A stretch of DNA of 64,000 bases from Tranzscheliella williamsii (lineage: Eukaryota; Basidiomycota; Ustilaginomycetes; Ustilaginales; Ustilaginaceae), in assembly GCA_023212725.1 (NCBI GenBank), contig JALBYF010000010.1, positions 248,001 through 312,000 of the forward strand, read 5' to 3'. This document shows, one piece after another, positions 13,008 to 23,704 of this stretch. The notes under the pieces are model-generated. The model ran no database searches, was not told the DNA's origin, and saw only the letters and a list, made by a program, of their open reading frames with translations. The translations under genes were made by a program, and so were the position numbers. The stretch's first letter is position 1. Each line of letters begins with the position of its first letter.

Positions 13008-14228
13008 ATGGCAGCCGTTATGAGCAGCACAGCGCTGTTGGATCTGGCTGAGCTGGTGCGCGAGTCGGCGCTGGAAGAAGCCGCGCAGAGGACCAAGTCA
13101 AGGACGGCCCAGCCTACTCCGCCCGCCAACACCGACGCGCCCGGATCGTCCCAGTCGGCAGCGCAGCATGTCGACACTGTAGAACAGGCCGTCGACGAGC
13201 TGATGGCCACTTACCACGACGAAAAGCTCAAGAACGACGTGCTGGCCAAGCAGCTCGACGCGGTAAGCGCGCCCCTCCCGTCTCCTGCCGATCCAGGCGC
13301 CCGCCTCGACTTACTGACATCGGCCCGCCCACGGACGCGACGCCCCTGCGCACAGAGATCGGAGGCGCTTGCTGCTGTCCAACAGGAGCCAGAGACAAAT
13401 GCGGCGAGGCAGCTCAGAATACAGCAAAACGAGTGGCAGCAGCTCCAGTTTGCCATCCAACAGCTAGAAGAAGGTAAGCCGCGGCCCAGGCTTCACCTCA
13501 TGCGGCATCGCCCCTTTGGTGCTGGTTTGTGCTGACGCGTTTCTGCCTTTGCCATCTCCTCCTGTGGGATAGAGAAGCAACACATACCGCCGCTGGAGGC
13601 CGTGGCGGTGCTGGACGTGCGGACACGCGCTGAGCTGCACGATGTGGCGCTGCAGTACGGCGATGCAGTGGAGAAGCTGAGCGCCGAGCTGGCGGGCGAG
13701 AAGGAAGATCTGGCGCGCGAGACGCAGATGCTGGCTGACCTGGAGATTGTCTATGCGGGGCTCGAGAAGCGGCAGCTGCAGCTGACGCGGAGGAAGGCGC
13801 GCGATCTGACCTCCGAGAGTGCGATCCGGTGAGTAGCGCGCTCCGGCCTGGCGTGGCGCCTGCGACGGCTACTAACACTGTCTGGTTTGGATGGCAGCGA
13901 ACTGTCGCGCCGGCGCACGAGCGAGGAGGCACAGCTCGGCGCACTCATCGCCCTCCTCATCGACATCGGCTCCTCGCTCTTCGCCCCCAACGACAACAAG
14001 ATCCGCGTCCTGCGGCAGTACCTCGACGAATTCATGAACCGCGCCTGGGATGTCCCCCTCGACCCCTGGATCGCCCCCGCCGACCTCCTCAGGAAACGCA
14101 CAGCTCCCGTCATAGACGACGCCATGATCGAGCTCTTCCTCCGCGCCAACATTATCGTTCCCCACCCCAAGGACGCCCGCCGCTGGAAACTCGTCCCCTT
14201 CCACAGACCCACCCGTGCCGCCAACTAA
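13008..14228 (+). CDS. Candidate inner-kinetochore protein CENP-K/Sim4-like, 4 exons
   Basis: Proposed exons 13008-13262, 13356-13473, 13573-13828 and 13898-14228 give 319 aa. Each junction has GTAAG or GTGAG donors, C/TAG acceptors and branch-like CTGAC/CTAAC, and the phases match. Exons 2-3 encode a long coiled coil (Glu/Gln/Leu/Arg-rich heptads). The C-terminal part (LRQYLDEFMNRAWDVPLDPW, then FLRANIIVPHPKDARRWKLV) resembles the conserved end of fungal CENP-K/Sim4 proteins (constitutive centromere network), where a 'PHDPY' segment is followed by 'LLRAGIxxxHPxDxxRI'. This is motif recall, not an alignment, so other coiled-coil kinetochore proteins remain possible. Intron 1 is 93 nt and stop-free in frame, so retention would add 31 residues. 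Confidence 0.6.
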
Positions 14229-14643
14229 GCCGTCTACCCCGACACTCCTTGTATATTATGCCACCGAGTATTCCATCTCAGGTTTGTACTTGTATCCCTG
14301 TTGCCCCCACGCAATTGCATCGCCAAGTTGGCGGATCCTCCTTTAACACGGCAGCGCAGACGTAGGACGCGTGGCAGAGGGTAAAAATTAGCGCAGAGCG
14401 TAGTGAAAGCGGACAAGGCGCGGGTAGCTAGAACAGGGAGGTACCAGATGTAGCTGAAAGGGGCCAAAGGTGGAGCGGAGATGCGGGCAGACAGGGGCAG
14501 AATGGAGGAGCCGGAGAAGCATGAGGTGGGAGCGCTGCGCCGGGCGGGGGTGGGGGTACAAGTACAAGTAGATACAGAGGGCGAGCTTCGAGTGGGGGAG
14601 GGCAGGTACCGTCCATGAAAGGCGGAGGATCGGCGGATGCGGG
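14229..14643. other. Convergent 3' region
   Basis: Between the stop codons of the CENP-K candidate and the Zn2Cys6 regulator. No gene seen; presumably two 3' UTRs. Confidence 0.5.
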
Positions 14644-16356
14644 TTATGACTCGGTGGGCTCGAGCGCGGCGGCGCGAGGCGGGTAGGCGGCCGGGTGCTG
14701 GCTCCAATAGCCAGCGGTGCGGTCGGACGCGTGGTCGGTGTATGCAACGGGATGCGCAGCCTCGTGAGGCTGCTTCGCAGGCCACCCGTAACCATCGGTG
14801 TGCGGCACCGTCGCATTCTCGCCGTGCGGACCGGGCGCGAACGGAGACGGATTCGACCAGGTCCCATCGCTGGCGGAAGAGTGGGACGAGACCGCTGCCG
14901 GCGCTGGCGGCGCCTGCTGCGAGGCAAACGGCATTGAGAAAGTCACGCCGCTCGCGCTGCCGGTCGAGTCGCTGCGCTGGTCCAGAGCGCCATTGGTGCC
15001 GTAGTACGCATCTGCCGCTGCGCTCAGATGGTGCGGCTGGTGAGGTGGGTCGCCGTTGACATGCGCATGCGACAGCGCGGTACTGCTCCCATTCGAACCT
15101 TTGTCGCTGCCCGTGCCGTCCACCGAGCCGCCAGACTTCTCCTTTTTGGTCGTCTTTTTCTTCTGCGGGCTGTCATCGTAATGGCAGTCTCGCTTTCCGA
15201 TCCTGCATTGCTTGCACGGTGTTCCGTCCTGGCTGCATTTTACCTTTCTTTTCCGGCAGACGAGGCAGCCGGTTCGGCTTCGCTTGAATTTGGCCCTTCG
15301 AGCAGGGCCTGGCCCGCCGGAAATATCCCCTTCCATCATCATGCCAGGACCGAGATGCGGCGCCATACCATAGCCCATGGTAGCGGCCGTGTGCGCAGCC
15401 GAGCCGTTGGCGCCATAAGGATTGCCATAGGAACGACCACTGGCAGCAGAGCTGCTCATGGAACGGTAACGTGTCGGGGACATCTGCGACATGGCATTGG
15501 CATCGTAGCCGTACGCCGGCTGCATGTTCGAAGGTGCGCCGTACGCCATGCGGTTGTGATCGTATGGCTGCGGAGCGCCAGCGGATATCGAGGCGTGCCG
15601 GGCATGGATACCGGCCGATGTGGCTCCCCAAGGCCAGTGGCGGCCTGACGATCCAGGTGCTTGGTAGTCGGCCGAAACCATGCCAGACTTGCCCATGGGT
15701 GGCTGATTGCGAATCGAACGCTCGTCCAGCGAAAACCGCCGGGCATCGGCCGCTTGCTGACTCTGCGCGTACCGCAACTGAGCGGGCAATGGAGGAGATT
15801 GGTCATAGAAGTGACCGCTGTTCGACCCACTGTCGATGCTGCTGTTGAGCCCGACCGAGTCGAATTGGCCATTTAGCGAGTAGATCGACGCATGACGGCT
15901 AGCGGCAAGGCCAGGAGAGGATGGCGCCCATCCACCCGTCACATCGTGAGGCGATGAGATGGAGGAGATCGAATCCTGCCTGTGGTGGGGCAATCCCAAG
16001 GACGAGGGATGGGAGAAACTACCTCGGTAGCCTGTAGCAACAAAAGCGGAAAATTGCAGAGCACCGTTACGTCCAAGTCAGCGTGCCGTTATCTGAAGCA
16101 GACTCTGCAATGCAGTCACGCCGGTCCGACAGAGCAGCGAGGCAGAGCAAATGGACTTACTGGACATAGGTGAGTGTGCTTCTTCCACGGCGCCTGGCTG
16201 GGGGTGGGCAGCCATGCCTGGCGGAGGCGCATATGGGTCTCCAGCATGAGTCTCGAACGGTCGAGGAGCTCTTGGCTCATGCGCATCGGCCGGGAAGATC
16301 GGAGCTGAGCGATCTGGCAAAGCACCGTAGTGCGCGGAATAGTTGCTAGGCTCCAT
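14644..16356 (-). CDS. Zn2Cys6 binuclear cluster transcription factor, 2 exons
   Basis: Exon 1 is 16356-16161 and exon 2 is 16031-14644, joined across a 129-nt intron (donor GTAAGT at 16160, acceptor CTACAG) in matching phase, giving 527 aa. The zinc cluster is C-x2-C-x6-C-x6-C-x2-C-x6-C (about residues 321-348: GCLVCRKRKVKCSQDGTPC...), followed by a basic Lys-rich tail. The cluster is unusually central. The rest is low-complexity (His/Ser/Gly/Tyr/Pro) with no visible fungal-TF middle domain. A DNA-binding regulator of unknown target. Upstream on this strand is a long C/T-rich leader-like stretch to about 17.7 kb, which may be a long 5' UTR. The ATG at 16356 is the first plausible one in frame, but further 5' exons cannot be excluded. 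Confidence 0.8.
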
Positions 16357-19300
16357 ATATGCGCTGAGAAAGTCGGTCGGAAGAGCAGAAGAAAAGTGGT
16401 CAGCATGCAGCACATGAAGCCAGAGACCAGTAACAGGCATCCAAGGCTTGTCCCGCCCACCGGAGCAAGGGACAATAACGGACAACTCGGAAAGCCAACA
16501 GGCACCGGAGAGGTGAGAGCCGCGAACGGCGAGAAGCTTACTTTGTGCTCATCTTGGAGAATGCAGGACGGTCCGGTCAGCGGATGCAAGCCGCGAATGC
16601 TTTGAATCGTACCTCTGACTGCGATCGAATGTTGCAAGGGACCTGCGGGAGGAAGCGCGGCAAGACGCTGCTGACACAATACGCGAATAGTAACCCTAGT
16701 GATAGAAACCGTTCGCTGCTTGATGCACGAGGTTAAGTCGAGGCTGAATCGTACAGCGCAAGACGCCAAGACACAAAACCGGCAGATGGCCGCGCAGAGA
16801 TGGCGATAAAGTTATGCCAGAAGACAGGTTCTGCGCAGGGTTCGAGGAATCTGTTGGCCTCGTTGGCTTGTAGCCGGACAGGAGGCGAGATGACGACAAG
16901 GAGGAGCGTGTGCGCGATGAGGAGCGACGGTGGTCCTGGTCGCCACGAGAGAAACGGCGGTGCGGTCGAGGTTGCAGGATGGCGGTCGTTGCGATTCGAG
17001 GCGCAGTGCACGATGGAGGGGATGGATGGAGGTAAGAAGCGGAGTAGAGAGGAGAAGAAGAAGAAGAAGAAGGAGAAGGGGAGACGGAGGAGGAGGAGTA
17101 GGACGCAAGAGTAAGCAAGCGGCGTCGGCGGACGTCAAGGCCGAGATGCGAAGGAGGGATGGGAGATGTGGATGTGTATGTGGATGGGGATGGGGTGGGA
17201 GAGGAGTGCGAGAAGCGGAAGGCAGCAGGTCAAGCCAAACCCAGACGCAAAGCGACAGAGAGAGACAGGCAGACAGGGCGTCAGATCTCGTAGCGAGGCG
17301 GATGCGAGCAGAAAAGCGGAGTCGAGCGCCTTTCGTGGCAGACGAGACAGACGACCACGGCCACATCCATCAGCCTACGGTTAAGCAACGACTCAGTGAA
17401 CAACAGACACTGCCCCCGCGCCGGCACCAACCACAGCTGAGCAACGTTTGCCGGGCTTGTGCTGGGCGAGAATGTACGCAGCCAGTCCGAGACCGCTCAC
17501 TGGGTGGGGGCGAGGCATCTAGGCAGAGGCCAGGGCAGAAAGACAAGACGAATGACGACGGAGAAGGCATGAGAAGGCGAGATGGGACAGACCGACCGGG
17601 CAAAAGTGGAAAGAGAGACAGGCAGATTGACGTAGGCAAAGGTGGACGATGAGCTGCATAGGATGGGAAACTTGCGACGGCTTGAATGGTATGCAAAAGA
17701 GACTGTGAGGTGCTGGGATGTTGCGTCTGTCAGTGTCGGTGCATGCGTTAGAACTAGAGGCGTCGAGTGCCTTACGATGGCCCAGTTTCCATTTTTCTTT
17801 GCCTCGCTCGCCTAAGCAACAACACACTGAGGCCGAACCTTTTCTGCCAGGCTGGCTGGCTGCACACCCGCCTTCCCGCCTTCCGTCTGCTGTCTTGCCT
17901 TGCCGCATCCTGCCTCGCCCTGCCAGCTTGGTCGGCTCATCCTCTTTGCTGGCTTACCTGCGACCGATTGCAATATGCAATCGCACGATTGCACTTATCG
18001 CCATGGCGTTCTTATCCCTCAAACTTTCCAATTCCGTCTCTGTCCATGTGTCTGTCGCGCACGCTGCACGCGCCGTGCTGTTTTGACTAATTTGGCCATG
18101 GTGAGCAATTCGTCGCGTGCGGTATTCACACGGCTTGACGGATGCGATCCGCTTTCTTTAGCTGAATTTCAAATCGTAGCAGAGCAATCCCTCAGCCAAA
18201 TACGCCAGGCAGCGGGATCAACCCGACTAACAAAGTCGCGGCATCCTCTTACCATGGCGCTCCTTATCCCCTCCTGATCTCGACGCGCAATTGATGGGCG
18301 CTCTTTGCCAGCTCGGATGAGCCCGACAATGATCTTTCGCGGTTTAGCTGCGACGGACAAGCCGCTGACCTAGTTGCGAATAGTTATTGGGTTTTCGAGG
18401 GCCAACTGTACGGCGGAAGGCATTCCAGCTACAGCGTCTGTAATCCACGGTGTTAGATGGCAATGATCCCGGATTGCTGGGTAGGCTCCCGCCCCAAATG
18501 AAATGAGAAATCAGGTGAGGGAATAATTCCAAATACCGAAGCCAACCTTGTAATAGACTTTCGGTGCTGCAGCGAACTGAGGCGAAAGCTCTGCACGGCG
18601 TCTTGCAACTGAACCCGCTGGGTGGTAAGAGCCAAAGCAGCTAAGTTTTCAACGTCGACTCGACCATGTACGTAGACTTCAGGCGTCTAGCTGGCAAGAG
18701 CGTGCAGAGAAAATAGAAGGGACAAGAGAACGAACAAGCGCCTCCCACCCAATCCAGCTCCCACACTGTGTTTCCTTGGGAAATCGTGCTGACGCATCAC
18801 CGCGCGGACTTGCAGACAAACGCAACAAGCCAGAAAGAGGGCTGCAAGAAGATGCATGAAAAAGATGGCCTCCCGCTAAGCGAGCATGGATATCGGTGTG
18901 GACATCTGAAATGACTCTTATTTTCCAATCATGAAACCATGAATCTCCTAACTCAAGCACTTAGTAAAGGCGCGCTGCATCGGAAGCTAGCCGCCCGATT
19001 TGTCCGTATGTGCGCTTTCAGATTTAGAGCGCTGCCCATTCACATTATTTTGGCGCCCATCCCCAAGTCAAGTCGCAGCTCCCGTCGCTCCGACGCCGTG
19101 CACAGATCAAACTCCGCCATCTGCACCTACAAACTCCGACAGCAGAACATGGCGCTTGCCAAGGTGGCTGAGATTGTCAGAAAGTACTAGCGCGGAATGG
19201 AAACTCACAGTCTGCCTGCTCTCCGGCCTTTGCACACCGTTTTCTTGCCCTGTCAACGCCAGCACCGGCAAGTAGATTGTTGCTTTTTGAGCCACAAGTT

Positions 19301-21229
19301 CTGCCTTCACACAGCTTCGTGTGCCAGCTTCCACGGTGCCGCCTCCGATCCCGGGAAGGGGCGCTCATGGCGGGGTCCAGCGACGGTTATCTTTCCCTCG
19401 CCTCCACCGCACGTCCGCGGACCTGGACCTGCTAGTGTACATCAGCCCCGAAGGACGCGGGGAAAGGATGTCGAGATGGCCAGGCTGGCCGCTGCGGCTA
19501 CCTTCACCTGTTTCGGTCGTTCGTTCCGGCATCGTCGTTCAGTTGTTCGCGATACGTGCTCAGATACTGAACTCCGGCGGAGTCCGTTCGTTGTTTGGGG
19601 GCACCGCATCTTGTTACATCCTCACGCGGCCCGAAACAGAGGACAATGACGGATACAGACCAGACAGCGCAGCGCTTGAGCAGTCATCGATCCGCCCTAT
19701 AGAAGGCGGATAAAAACGATCTGTGGGCGTCCAAGGCAATGATTCACCAGGCTGTGGCGAGACACGCACATAAGTCTCCTGAATACGATGGCATTCACAA
19801 TTAGTACTCACGTTCACAATCACGTCCAAGAGGGGAGCAAGGGAATCGCTCGAAATGGAGTGACGCAATGGCTTCTGGCCGCATTCAAGCTCAGCTTGGA
19901 AACGCCGAACGTTCATGGCACCCATCTCGGCGGCGTATGGCTGCTTGCCAGTTGCCACCTGCAGCGTCAAGCGTGGAGACGAAATCACGACTGCGCAGGA
20001 CCGCTCTTACCTGCTCCTATGTGTGTCCCGTGAGTGGGATCGACAAGGCGGAAAGCTTTGGCGAGGCAGCATGAGCTCGTGCGGCGGCATCGCACCTCGA
20101 TTGGTTGAAGGCGAGACAAGAAAACAGGACGGGGACCGTGTTTAGGGCTCTCGCCTCTGAACTCGCTTTCGGCACTCCGTTCTTCCGTGCTTCACTCGTG
20201 TTTCTGACAGCCCGACTGCCTTCGCCTCGCATTCGGTTTGCAGGATCTCCAGACCGGCTAACAAGTCCCTGTAGGGCGAGCGCGCCCTCGCACGGCCCAC
20301 TCGTGTAATGACGCATCCTTTCATGCAATCCGTCGAGCTGGGCTCTCTGATTGGCTGGTGTATGGCTGCGCAAATGCCAAGCCGCTGTCTCGGGCCTTGT
20401 CGATGCCGTCGGAATGGACAAAGCTAAATTTCGATATGCCGCCGCGACCGCTAGGCTGGAACAAGCTCGCGGGCAGAAGAGCTAAGAGGGATGGCCCGCT
20501 GCTGCTAGCTGCGCAGTGGGGGCGGGACGGGGCAAGCTGGCCAAGCTGGGTAACATCTAGCCAGGCTAAATCGAAACAAGAAAGATTCCCATGCAAAGGG
20601 GGTTTTAGTCCGGTTGGCGCGACCACATGCTCTGTGCCCATGTCGCTCCGGGTTCTGAGCGTCAGAGCGCTAGCCTGGCCGAAAAGAAAAAAAGGTGGGG
20701 GAGGACCCAGAACACATGCATGGTCGGAGTCACAGTGCACAAACCACATATGCAGCAGCGCTAAGCCGCGGATCCCAGCGTGAAAGTCAACTGATGTGAC
20801 TGTGACTTGTGACTGTCATCGCTCACGTGCTTGCACTCTCAGCATCACGTAAGCTTTGAGCCTTCCCGTTGAAACCGCCGTGTGCCTGTTTTGCGTTTCT
20901 CCGCAATCCGATATTCTAGGATAGGAATCCGATCTTTTTGGGTCGACTGAGTTAGCCCCCACAGTAATTTTTGAGGAGCAGCATGACAGCCGTTGTGAGT
21001 GAAATCGCATTTGCTTCTTTGTCGTCGATGTTGCATCACTTCCTGTTACTTTGCTGATTATGTAGCTCTACATACCTTTGTTTGCGTGACGTCTGTTCGA
21101 ACGGTGGCATGGAACGACTTGCACAGATCGAAGCGTACAAGAGCAGCAAGAGACGGCGCGCCGAATCCCCCCTACATCCCGACCTCAGCACATCCGAGAT
21201 GCCTGATCATTCGTACCAATACTGCTGCC
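16357..21229. other. Gene-poor stretch
   Basis: No convincing protein gene in about 4.9 kb. The frames present are short and show no recognisable motif. The left part has a purine-rich run (GAA/GGA repeats around 17030-17100, pyrimidine-rich on the regulator's strand). The middle and right parts are of mixed composition with TGACTGTGAC-type short repeats (about 20790-20820). It adjoins the relic gene and telomere repeat, so it may be subtelomere-derived. Confidence 0.5.
17030..17100. repeat. Purine-rich GAA/GGA tract
   Basis: Nearly uninterrupted purines on the plus strand with (GAA)n then GGA/GAG runs. Such homopurine-homopyrimidine tracts can form triplex DNA. It lies upstream of the Zn2Cys6 gene, where it would be a polypyrimidine leader. 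Confidence 0.7.
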
Positions 21230-23130
21230 CATGTAACCAAAGAAGCTCTGCCTACGCATTCAAGCCTTGAAACTTTGCTCAAATATGTTCTCGAAAACAT
21301 TCCGGAAGAAATAGATAAACACATGAACCTTGCGATCAAGGGCTTCTATAACCTCTGTTGTCGAGGGAGCTCGCCGGAAACGCCGCAAGAGGAGATCGAG
21401 AACCAGATGGCCCAGTACTTCCCTGGTAATCTCAAGCCTCTACTAGGCTGTGCCAAACGCATCTTGCAACCAGCAACTGAGTCTGAAGGCTTTTGAAGGG
21501 ATCTGGCGCGGTTCATTGAGTCTGAGATCGATCATCGACAGCTTTGGCTAACCCTAACCCTAACCCTAACCCTAACCCTAACCCTAACCCTAATATTTTC
21601 ATCGATACATGTTCCGGTATTACTGATCTTTACGATCTAGAAGATCCCGGAAGATGGAGGACGCAGCCGCCACTACGACCTTATGTTTCCTTACCTTTCG
21701 ATATCTTTAAATCTCCAATGCTGCCATGTGCATCCGCGAACGATCTACTCTCCTTCGCACTGCTCAAAAAAATCGGTAGGCCAGTAAGTGTTATGCTGGT
21801 CTCGGCTGGTTAAGAAGCCCAGGATGTCCGACCGCTGCTAACGTCCTGGCGTTCGCCTGTCGTTTTCTTTTATACAAAGCTATGGAATAGCATCCAGGAC
21901 AAGAATTTCGTAGCTTTCGGTGCACGTAAACTTCTCTGTGCCGATCCGACGAGGGCGTCAGACACGACAGGCTTCCGTCCTACCGACGAACATCACGTAA
22001 TGGCCGTCTTCTCCGTTCGTGTTCAGCTTGTCTTATCTGTACATACGCACCGATCATCGACTCGCCGAATTCACTCTCGCATACTCAAGCGAATGACCCC
22101 ACTATTCTAGACGAAGAGCGCGAAGGACTCTCCACTAAGACCGCGACACTTGCACAGGAGGGTGTGCGCCGTCATATGCGAAGCTTTAAGCATTTCGAGT
22201 CCCCGAACGTAATCAGCACGTTGACAGCCAACGAACCCGCCCTCGCCCTTGGAGCTGCACGGGCGCTCACTGTTCCTCTGAACGATTACGAGGTCGCTCT
22301 CCAAACCCTCTTCGCCGAAATTATCAACAGACGGCGCATTCTTGACAAGGGAAACATGGGCGAATTCCTCTCTCGCCTGCTATTAGTAATTGCGCGAGAT
22401 CTCTCAGGTAAACTGGTGGTCGAGGATGTCAACAATCGTGTCTACCGCGTACAGGCAGTGGAGGCTAGCATCTTCCTGCAAACACTTCTAGGAAGCAACT
22501 TCGGTCTGGCGTCGCAGAGCAACTGCAATGCTCTATCGGAGCAGCTCGTCGGTGGCTTCGTCTCCTTCACTCAATCCGGAATCAGATTGGATCCTGGACG
22601 GCGTCAACACCGAAATATTGATGAATGCTTGGGCACGAACGGCAGCCTTGCAGTGTCACTTCAGTCAAGCCGTCGTTGATATTATTATTCCAGTGTACAA
22701 AGGGGATCTTTGCCAACGCCTTGACATCAAGAATTTCACTTAGATTGGGTTACAGTCTAAACTGCGAGTCAACAAGACGTCGCCCAAGTGGATTGTAACG
22801 ACCATATCCGACGTCGAAGGCGGTCGCTCGCGTAAGGGAGAAGAAGCCATCGAATCGGTGCGTTGCCACGTCTGGGGTCCCTACGTGAAGAACAGCAACT
22901 CAGAGAATCACCGACCCCTGGTGATCATTATGGACCTCGGTCTGCGCGAAGTTGCAAACTACACCCCTTCGATGTTATATCAGAGCACGATAAAAGTTAG
23001 CGGAGATGGCCCGGTTGGTGTTGGCGCTGTTGATCGCAGTTCTGTGCGGCCCAATGAGATTGCCGTTGAAGATTGCAAGGGCAAGGTCTTCTCACGGCTG
23101 TGCAGAGGCAGCACCAAGACTAGCTAGGAG
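21230..23130 (+). pseudogene. Decayed copy of a repeated basidiomycete gene family (unknown function)
   Basis: Pieces of one protein appear in order but in changing frames. They include a segment ending GNLKPLLGCAKRILQPAT (about 21440), AFEGIWRGSLSLRSIIDSFG (21486-21548), IFIDTCSGITDLYDLED (21597), LLSFALLKKIGRPVS (about 21750), FVAFGARKLLCADPTR (about 21905), INRRRILDKGNMGEFLSRLL (about 22325), NAWARTAALQCHFSQAVVDI (about 22620) and IIMDLGLRE (about 22930). At least three frame changes plus stops (21494, 21811, 22108, 22741) break it. From memory, these blocks match a large multi-copy family of uncharacterised proteins in smuts and mushrooms, with the order retained. No intact copy is present. 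Ends are approximate, and debris may extend to about 23.5 kb. Confidence 0.65.
21548..21593 (+). repeat. Interstitial telomere repeat, CTAA(CCCTAA)7
   Basis: 46 bp of perfect fungal/vertebrate-type telomere repeat, with the C-rich strand reading left to right. It sits inside the relic gene, between the blocks encoding ...IIDSFG and IFIDTCSG..., so it was inserted into or expanded within a formerly continuous coding region. There are no variant repeats within the array. Confidence 0.97.
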
Positions 23131-23704
23131 GATAAAGCTGCAGAGCTAGCTTCGATCGTTCTTGGGTGGATGCAAAAGCGTCGACGAGGATGTTCGCTTT
23201 GCTTGCCTACATGTCGCAGGGCTGGATGCTGCCACCTAACCCTTGCTCCGGGTTCTTATGGATAGCGAAACCAAAAGGCTTCTGGCGGGTTTGGTCCGTC
23301 AAATTGCCGGCGGCCTCGGCGACGCTCCGCCCGGCTCAACTGAACAGGAGAAGCGTCTGACTGCTTCGTGGTCTTTGTCGCTTGACCGCCTAGCTGAGGC
23401 TGATGAGTAGATTCCGCACACATTTGCCAGTATCCTTAGCCTGCACACCTGCTCACTGGTTGTAGATAGCCGAAAATTCAATCGCACTCTGTGGTCAACC
23501 AGATGCAGATTGGACAGGCTGCATTGCAAAGACCTTTTGCGTAGATTTTCTACTGGTGACGATGTGCTTGCTGCCTTTCAGACACGACGGAACAGCCAAG
23601 CGTATAGGAGACGCCAGATCCGACTCCAAACGGAACGATAGATGAATAGCTGGATAGGGATGTGAACTACATGGGCTGGGGCGCGAGGTGTGCTCGGGTC
23701 TGAC
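23131..23704. other. Intergenic, relic debris and 3' flank of SPE3-LYS9
   Basis: Short broken frames only. May include the decayed C-terminus of the relic gene. No functional element recognised. Confidence 0.4.

Noticed and set aside
16930..17652. 240-aa plus-strand frame
   Set aside because: Arg/Gly/Glu runs come from the purine tract; no motif. Better seen as leader of the minus-strand regulator.
21544..21813. 89-aa frame starting with an Asn-Pro repeat
   Set aside because: The repeat is translated telomere sequence. The rest is part of the relic gene, so this is not a separate protein.
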